Assembly: GCA_035367155.1 (NCBI GenBank)
Contig: DAOSJI010000015.1
Coordinates: 1-8,687 of the forward strand
Reading direction: 5' to 3'
DNA from: JAAYSA01 sp035367155
Lineage (GTDB): Bacteria > Bacillota_I > Bacilli_A > RFN20 > CAG-826
DNA length: 8,687 nt
Numbering within the stretch: position 1 is the first letter of the stretch; each line of letters opens with the position of its first letter. Positions 5,684 to 8,687 of the stretch are shown piece after piece. A program made the position numbers and the translations under genes. The notes below the pieces were generated by a model, which ran no database searches, was not told the origin of the DNA, and saw nothing but the letters and a program-made list of their open reading frames with translations.

Positions 5684-6244
5684 ATGCGTACATTAAATCC
5701 CAAATTAAATGAGAAAATCCTAAATATAGCCCTCGATTCTTTTTACAAAGAAGGCTATGAAAAAACTTCTATGCGCATAATTAGCTATAAGTGCCGAACA
5801 AGTGTTGGTAATTTATATCGCTATTTTAAAAACAAAGAAGAAGTTTTTACTACACTTACTAGTCCTGTTGCAACTAAACTTCGAGAAATTATGGATGAAG
5901 CTATTAAAACAGGAAGCACTAATCTTTTAAATGAAGATCTCCAACTTGTTTTAAAACATTTCTACCAACTTGTAGAAGAATATCCTAAACACCTTGTAAT
6001 CTACCTAGAATATTACGGCGAACAGGCTTCAGGTGATGCTTTGCTTGCTTTTAAAGAATATATGCTTTCAACAATTAAAAACTTTCTCCCTAATATGGAC
6101 GATAATCTAGTCAAACTCACATATAACTACCTAGTATACGGTGTTATCTATCTAATCCGTAATGAGAAGAAAGAAAACCTAGTTAATAGTCTAAATGCCT
6201 TATTTATATATATATTTAAAGATATCAAAGGGAGGATCACCTAA
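5684..6244 (+). CDS. TetR/AcrR-family transcriptional regulator
   Basis: A 186-residue one-component repressor, predicted to bind DNA as a dimer and release on ligand binding. The N-terminal domain is typical: helix 1 NEKILNIALDSFYKEGYEKTS (9-29), a helix-turn-helix across about 28-48 with recognition part VGNLYRYF (41-48), then KNKEEVF (49-55). The turn is unusual (YKCRTS in place of the common EAGVS), so the binding site may be unusual too. The remaining 130 residues form the helical ligand and dimer domain, which is not assignable by eye. A GTG at 5675 would add three residues, but AGGTG (5673-5677) sits six bases before the ATG at 5684, so the ATG is preferred. The stop TAA directly touches the ATG of the transporter, whose ribosome site lies inside this gene. 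The regulator most likely controls itself and that transporter. Confidence 0.9.
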   Translation: MRTLNPKLNEKILNIALDSFYKEGYEKTSMRIISYKCRTSVGNLYRYFKNKEEVFTTLTSPVATKLREIMDEAIKTGSTNLLNEDLQLVLKHFYQLVEEYPKHLVIYLEYYGEQASGDALLAFKEYMLSTIKNFLPNMDDNLVKLTYNYLVYGVIYLIRNEKKENLVNSLNALFIYIFKDIKGRIT

Positions 6245-8530
6245 ATGAAAAAAATTAGTGCTTTTATCGTTAAAATTAGATATTTTTTACTCGCATTCTG
6301 GGTAGTTGCTACTGCAGTATCAATTTTTCTTATTCCGCGAGTAAAAATAGAATACGATACAACAGTTTACCTTCCTGAAAATACGCGCGTTAAACAATCA
6401 CTTCGCGTGATGGAAGAAGAATTCGGCTTAACTGGTCAAGCAAGTGTCATGATTGAAGATGTTGATCCAGTCAAAGTGTTTGTTTATAAAGATAAGATAA
6501 ATTCAATGCCTTATATTATGGAAGTTATTTGGATTGATAACTTTATTGAGCGAGATGTAATTCAAAATATTCAAGATCTTTTTGATGAATATGATCCTAA
6601 CGGAAACTTTCGTTTTGGTGCAATTCCAGGCTTAAACGCTTTTTACAAAGATCGAACTGCGCTTCTTCAAGTTGTTTTTACTGAAAATGATCATAGTTTA
6701 AATGTTGGAAATTCAATTGAGTTAATCCGTGAATATCTTGGGACGATTAATAAGCCGTTTGCCTTAAGTGGTACTGCTATTAATGCTTATCAAATGAGGG
6801 AGACGACTAAATCAGAGGTCTTTAAAACTGCTCTTTATGTTGCACCTATTATTTTAATAATTCTGATTATCTTTACTAAATCATGGCTTGAACCGCTGGT
6901 CTTTTTAGCTTCTGTATTAGTAAGTGTCATTGTAAATATGGGAACAAATATTATGTTCCCCTCGGTCTCGTTTTTAACAAACGCGACAGCAAGTTTACTT
7001 CAACTTGCGATTTCAATGGACTACTCCATTTTCCTTCTTCATGCCTATCAGAAGGAAAAAGAAGCTGGTTTAGAACAAAAAGAGGCGATGGCGACTGCAA
7101 TGAAGAAGTCCTTTAGTTCGATTAACTCTAGTATGATTACTACCGTTGCAGGGTTCGCCGCGATTATGTTTATGCGCTATACGATTGGGATGGATTTAAG
7201 TAGGGTAATGATTAAGGGTATTTTACTTAGTCTAATCGTTACCTTTACTTTTATGCCTTCTTTAATTATAGCTACTGATAATTTACTTAAGAAAACTCAA
7301 CATAAACCCTTCTTCCCTAAGATTGGAAAATTAACGAAATTTATTACAAAAACGCGGTATGTTATACCTGCGTTACTTTTAATGACTGTTGTTCCTAGCT
7401 ATATTGCTCAAACTAAAAACCATTTTGTTTATGGGGATGGAGCAATGGCAGTCCGTCACGATAGCGGAGAAATGAGCGAAGCGGACCGAATTGAACAAAA
7501 ATTTGGTCGTAACAATATGATTGTTGTTTTAGTGCCAATTGATGAAGATGGAAACTATAAAGCACAAGAAAAAGCAATGATTAGGCAACTAAACAGTGAA
7601 CTAGATAAGGCAAATGAAGATTATCGTCCAACTATTCAAAGTTATTCAACGCTTACTGATATTGAAACATATATTTCTAACTATAATGATCTTCCAACTG
7701 CAGTTAAAAGTTTCTTAGAAGAATACTTTGATCCTACAATGATAGAAGATATGATTAGTGAAAACTTTAAGAAGCAATTTATAAGTGAAAACTATTCCCG
7801 GGTGATAATTTCTATTAACACGGAGACTGAGTCTCCCAGGGCTGAAAAGGCGGTAAATATTATTGAAACCGTTGTTGCGCGTCAGCCCTTTGCAGATGAG
7901 GCGCATATTATTGGCGTCTCACCTTCAGTTAAAGAAATTAAAGAAGTCGTAGAAAAAGACTATGTATTTGTTAATTTGCTTTCAATTGTGCTTGTATTTG
8001 TTGTCTTACTTGTGAACTTTAAGAGTGCAATACTGCCCTTTATTCTTCTATTTGTTATTGAATTAGGAATATTTATTAATATGGCAATACCATATATTAC
8101 AGGAATGCCACTTATCTTTATTGGCTTTATGATTGTTAGCTCTGTTCAACTTGGGGCGACGATTGATTATGCTATTTTATTTACGCAGTTTTATGTTAAT
8201 GCAAGAAAAACACTCGTTAAGCGTGATGCAATTAAATATGCTCTTGATCATGGAGGACATTCAATTTTAACTTCAAGCCTAATACTAACTACAGCAGGTT
8301 ATGTTTTAAAGTTTGCAAGTAGCGTTACGGGTGTTTCTGCTATTGGGGAATTAATTGGTCGAGGAGCTGCACTTTCTGGCGTTTTAGTTATTTTCCTCCT
8401 TCCAATGCTTCTTTATATCTTTGATAAAGCCATTGCTAAAACTACAATGCAATCTAAATTTTATTTCCCGCCTGATGTTAGGAAGAAAGAAAATTATCCT
8501 AGCGATTATGATCCAACATTATTGACATAA
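6245..8530 (+). CDS. MMPL-family RND-type membrane transporter
   Basis: A 761-residue proton-driven exporter of the MMPL/RND superfamily, located in the cytoplasmic membrane and predicted to move lipids, peptides or hydrophobic compounds outward. It shows the classic internal duplication. Membrane helix 1 is at about 12-31, followed by an extracytoplasmic domain (32-192) and helices 2-6 between about 194 and 345. Helix 7 is at about 371-388, followed by a second large external domain (390-572) and helices 8-12 between about 574 and 726. Proton-relay Asp-Tyr pairs sit in matching positions, SMDYSIFL (Asp259-Tyr260) and TIDYAILF (Asp641-Tyr642), as in MmpL3. The soluble tail after 727 is short and charged, ending in DPTLLT. 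GGGAGG (6230-6235) precedes the ATG by nine bases within tetR, implying translational coupling. The substrate cannot be read from sequence. The last two codons double as the -35 box of the downstream tRNA gene. Confidence 0.93.
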   Translation: MKKISAFIVKIRYFLLAFWVVATAVSIFLIPRVKIEYDTTVYLPENTRVKQSLRVMEEEFGLTGQASVMIEDVDPVKVFVYKDKINSMPYIMEVIWIDNFIERDVIQNIQDLFDEYDPNGNFRFGAIPGLNAFYKDRTALLQVVFTENDHSLNVGNSIELIREYLGTINKPFALSGTAINAYQMRETTKSEVFKTALYVAPIILIILIIFTKSWLEPLVFLASVLVSVIVNMGTNIMFPSVSFLTNATASLLQLAISMDYSIFLLHAYQKEKEAGLEQKEAMATAMKKSFSSINSSMITTVAGFAAIMFMRYTIGMDLSRVMIKGILLSLIVTFTFMPSLIIATDNLLKKTQHKPFFPKIGKLTKFITKTRYVIPALLLMTVVPSYIAQTKNHFVYGDGAMAVRHDSGEMSEADRIEQKFGRNNMIVVLVPIDEDGNYKAQEKAMIRQLNSELDKANEDYRPTIQSYSTLTDIETYISNYNDLPTAVKSFLEEYFDPTMIEDMISENFKKQFISENYSRVIISINTETESPRAEKAVNIIETVVARQPFADEAHIIGVSPSVKEIKEVVEKDYVFVNLLSIVLVFVVLLVNFKSAILPFILLFVIELGIFINMAIPYITGMPLIFIGFMIVSSVQLGATIDYAILFTQFYVNARKTLVKRDAIKYALDHGGHSILTSSLILTTAGYVLKFASSVTGVSAIGELIGRGAALSGVLVIFLLPMLLYIFDKAIAKTTMQSKFYFPPDVRKKENYPSDYDPTLLT

Positions 8531-8550
8531 CTCACTTAAAAATAGATAAT
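8522..8550 (+). promoter_or_regulatory. Promoter of tRNA-Arg(TCG)
   Basis: TTGACA (8522-8527), a perfect -35, is formed by the final Leu and Thr codons of the transporter. GATAAT (8545-8550) lies exactly 17 bases further on. The start should be near 8557, five bases before the tRNA. Confidence 0.85.
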
Positions 8551-8561
8551 ACTTTATGCTT

Positions 8562-8638
8562 GCGCCCGTAGCTCAACTGGATAGAGCGCTAGACTTCGAA
8601 TCTAGAGGTTACGGGTTCAATTCCTGTCGGGCGTGCCA
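8562..8638 (+). tRNA. tRNA-Arg, anticodon TCG
   Basis: A complete 77-base cloverleaf. The acceptor GCGCCCG (8562-8568) pairs with CGGGCGT (8628-8634; first pair G-U). The D stem is GCTC/GAGC, and the anticodon stem CTAGA/TCTAG has loop CTTCGAA and anticodon TCG at 8596-8598. The T stem ACGGG/CCTGT has loop TTCAATT. Discriminator G8635 is followed by CCA. It should read CGA and, by wobble, CGG. Eight positions differ from the ACG tRNA at 4130, and several of these preserve pairing, so the two are old paralogues and not a fresh copy. Confidence 0.96.
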
Positions 8639-8644
8639 TAAAAA

Positions 8645-8661
8645 AGTTTAATTAGTAAACT
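8645..8661 (+). terminator. Possible weak terminator hairpin after tRNA-Arg(TCG)
   Basis: AGTTTA (8645-8650) can pair with TAAACT (8656-8661) around a 5-base loop. The stem is AU-rich and only a broken U-run follows, so termination here is doubtful. The rest of the window, to 8687, holds nothing I can assign. Confidence 0.25.
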
Positions 8662-8687
8662 AAATATTTGAAAAAATCTCCTAACTA

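Noticed and set aside
5675..6244. GTG at 5675 as the start of tetR
   Set aside because: The GTG forms part of the AGGTG ribosome site for the ATG at 5684, and no ribosome site fits the GTG itself. Three extra residues also do not match the usual TetR N-terminus.
7822..7836. Perfect short palindrome GGAGACT-G-AGTCTCC inside the MMPL gene
   Set aside because: It falls in the coding sequence of the second external domain with no nearby gene start or end, and is most simply explained by chance.
7715..7906. A 63-codon minus-strand frame inside the MMPL gene
   Set aside because: It is antisense to a strongly supported transporter domain and has no promoter or ribosome site evident.
1..8687. CRISPR array, riboswitch or insertion sequence
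   Set aside because: No regularly spaced repeats, no recognisable aptamer core and no transposase or terminal inverted repeats were seen. Intergenic gaps are all under 240 bases and are accounted for by tRNA, terminators and promoters.

Overview
The window reads as chromosome of a very low-GC bacterium of the Firmicutes/Mollicutes-related lineage. The support is the base composition, strong AAGGAG-type ribosome sites, short AU-rich intrinsic terminators with U-tails, sigma-A-like TTGNNN-17-TANNNT promoters and tRNA genes that encode their CCA. All Trp codons in the intact genes are TGG, every gene is full length under the standard code, and all eight visible stops are TAA. A TGA=Trp code is therefore not indicated. 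A UppP homologue implies that an undecaprenyl lipid carrier is recycled. I do not try to name a genus.

Everything found is on the + strand. Left part (1-4089): the 3' end of an unrecognised gene, a mechanosensitive channel (MscS family), a terminator, a choline-kinase-like phosphotransferase, a tandem hairpin/terminator region, then a cytosolic Sel1-repeat protein followed after 62 bases by undecaprenyl-diphosphatase (uppP). These look like ordinary envelope, osmotic and lipid-carrier genes in small transcription units.

Right part (4092-8661): tRNA-Arg(ACG) with its own promoter and terminator, then a 436-residue Fic protein, then a TetR regulator abutting a large MMPL/RND-type membrane transporter (TAA immediately followed by ATG), and finally a second, closely related tRNA-Arg(TCG). 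The -35 box of the second tRNA lies inside the last two codons of the transporter. The fic, tetR and transporter genes are thus bracketed by two same-direction tRNA-Arg genes with 69 of 77 identical positions.

The most unusual item is the Fic protein. In a single unbroken frame it carries a VbhA-like N-terminal segment, a Fic core with an HPFSEGNTR active-site loop, a winged-helix domain and a complete C-terminal ASCH (PUA-like, nucleic-acid-binding) domain. Its promoter overlaps TGCACT repeats in inverted and tandem arrangement that look like an operator for its own winged helix, and the predicted transcription start falls at about the ATG, so the mRNA may be leaderless. It also looks more AT-rich than its neighbours. 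My working idea is a self-contained, autoregulated Fic module with an RNA- or nucleotide-sensing domain. The biochemical role is inference.
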